Below are positions 63,136 through 64,000 of a stretch of 64,000 nt of DNA, one piece after another. The DNA is from Streptomyces sp. R302 (GTDB taxonomy: Bacteria; Actinomycetota; Actinomycetes; Streptomycetales; Streptomycetaceae). The stretch lies in contig NZ_JABBGE010000013.1 in assembly GCF_012927245.1 (NCBI RefSeq), forward strand, positions 124,001 to 188,000, written 5' to 3'. The notes under the pieces were generated by a model that worked only from the letters and a program-made list of their open reading frames with translations, searched no databases and was not told where the DNA came from. The position numbers and the translations under genes are program-made. The number at the start of each line of letters is the position of its first letter. Positions within the stretch are counted from its first letter, which is position 1.

Positions 63136-64000
63136 CTATTTGGAGAGAAAAGTCGGATGGTCGGCGGGGGTCGGCGTGGCACCGGCGAGGAGCAGATCGG
63201 CCGCCCGCTCCTGCTCCAGCATCCGCCGCAGCGGCCCGTCCTGGGCGGCGAGCGCGGCGTACGGTCCGCGCTGCACGGTCCGTCCGCCGTCCAGGACCAC
63301 CACCTCGTCGACCGCGTCGAGTCCGTGCAGCCGGTGGGTGATGAGGACGGTGGTACGGCCCTCGGTGACGCGGAGCAGGTCGTCGGTGAGCGCGTCGGCG
63401 GTGGCCAGGTCCAGGTGCTCGGCCGGCTCGTCGAGGACGAGGACCGGGAAGTCGGCGAGGAGGGCGCGGGCCAGCGCGAGCCGCTGCCGCTGGCCGCCGG
63501 AGAGCTTCGAACCGTGCTCGCCCACCAGGGTGTCGAGCCCGTCGGGCAGTCCGTCGACCCAGTCGAGCAGCCGGGCCCGGCGCAGCGCCTCCCGCAGCTC
63601 CTCGTCGCCCGCGCCCGGGCGGGCGAGCCGCAGGTTCTCCCGCAGGGAGCTGTCGAAGAGGTGCGCGTCCTGCGCGCACAGGCCGACGAAGCGGCGTACG
63701 TCGTCGCCGTCGAGCTCCCGCGCCGCCACCCCGCCGATCCGGTACGTCCCCGCCTCCGCGTCCAGGAAGCGCAGCAGCACCTGGGCGAGCGTGGTCTTGC
63801 CGGAGCCCGAGGCGCCGACGACGGCGACCCGCCGCCCGGCGCCGAGGGTGAGCGCGAACCCGTCGAGCGCGGGCCGCTCCTGCCCGGCGTACCGGGCCGA
63901 GAGCCCGGCCAGCTCCAGCGGGAACGGCCCGGCCGGGGGAGCGGCGGCCACCGCCGGCTCGTGTACGGGGACGGGCGCGTCGAGCACCTCGAAGACCCGC
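63136..64000 (-). CDS. C-terminal part of a CydCD-type ABC exporter
   Basis: Partial: the frame is open to the right window edge (RVFEVLDAPVPV). Visible is the nucleotide-binding domain of an exporter half: Walker A GASGSGKTT, signature KLSGGQRQRL, Walker B VLVLDEPAEHLDL and switch His ITHRLHGL. Neighbourhood with a DevS-like kinase and the family's usual order in Streptomyces suggests the fused CydCD thiol exporter needed for cytochrome bd assembly. The membrane part lies outside the window. Confidence 0.8.
   Translation of the reverse strand, partial: RVFEVLDAPVPVHEPAVAAAPPAGPFPLELAGLSARYAGQERPALDGFALTLGAGRRVAVVGASGSGKTTLAQVLLRFLDAEAGTYRIGGVAARELDGDDVRRFVGLCAQDAHLFDSSLRENLRLARPGAGDEELREALRRARLLDWVDGLPDGLDTLVGEHGSKLSGGQRQRLALARALLADFPVLVLDEPAEHLDLATADALTDDLLRVTEGRTTVLITHRLHGLDAVDEVVVLDGGRTVQRGPYAALAAQDGPLRRMLEQERAADLLLAGATPTPADHPTFLSK

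Overview
The window reads as a stretch of Streptomyces chromosome. It is very G+C rich, with G or C in almost every third codon position. GTG and TTG starts are common, stop/start overlaps of the ATGA or GTGA type are frequent, tRNA genes lack an encoded CCA, and the families present are typical of the genus: subtilisin inhibitor, SigE-type sigma factor, RsbW-like ATPases, SpoIIE phosphatase, DUF5926, and a Sco/ECuC/CopCD/DyP copper operon next to pheA-serS. From memory of the family, the right two thirds follows the conserved S. coelicolor gene order around pheA, serS, the sco-ecuC-dtpA copper genes and cydCD.

Layout. 0-5.5 kb: amidohydrolase and monooxygenase pair, a 41-bp tandem repeat, DUF2797 and BRO-domain genes, a PH-domain protein, a gene remnant and a membrane-anchored protein. 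5.5-9.2 kb: a small integrated element in the 3' end of tRNA-Arg(ACG), bounded by a 44-bp direct repeat with one mismatch. It carries two unknown genes, a HAD phosphatase, and a tyrosine integrase broken by two nearby single-base deletions. 9.2-17.5 kb: tRNA-Arg and tRNA-Ser(GCT), a protease inhibitor, a giant degenerate PAS/histidine-kinase/receiver protein, an acyl-CoA synthetase with a palindromic operator, and an ECF sigma factor. 17.7-23.0 kb: a five-gene, translationally coupled operon (ChsE1, ChsH2, ChsE2, ChsH1, Ltp2 homologues) resembling the mycobacterial igr steroid side-chain operon. 23-36.3 kb: a small secreted protein, a macro-domain protein, tRNA-Ser(TGA), an HtrA protease, a GDPD phosphodiesterase, anti-sigma-like ATPases, a SEC-C protein, a prim-pol protein, a degenerate SpoIIE phosphatase and aminopeptidase P. 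36.5-42.8 kb: copper trafficking cluster. 42.9-50.8 kb: pheA, serS, a HAD gene, a rhomboid-like protein, dihydrolipoyl dehydrogenase, a FadR-type regulator and an MFS exporter. 50.8-58.2 kb: a heteromeric ABC-2 exporter, an M24 peptidase-like gene coupled to an alpha/beta-hydrolase-SDR fusion, and a MerR regulator. 58.3-64 kb: RNA 2'-phosphotransferase, an F420/flavin oxidoreductase, a HAD gene, a DevS-like GAF kinase and the end of cydCD.

Two themes cut across the genes. First, at least eight intergenic spaces carry short GC-rich tandem repeats, each with its own sequence. Seven have a unit of about 20-23 bp, near two helical turns, and one has 41 bp; the chs operon shows in-frame repeat expansions as well. 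Second, several genes look leaderless (a TANNNT-type -10 hexamer 6-7 nt before the start codon), and DnaA-box-like 9-mers cluster before serS and before the RNA 2'-phosphotransferase.

Limits: all calls come from reading the sequence and recalling families. No database search or structure prediction was run.
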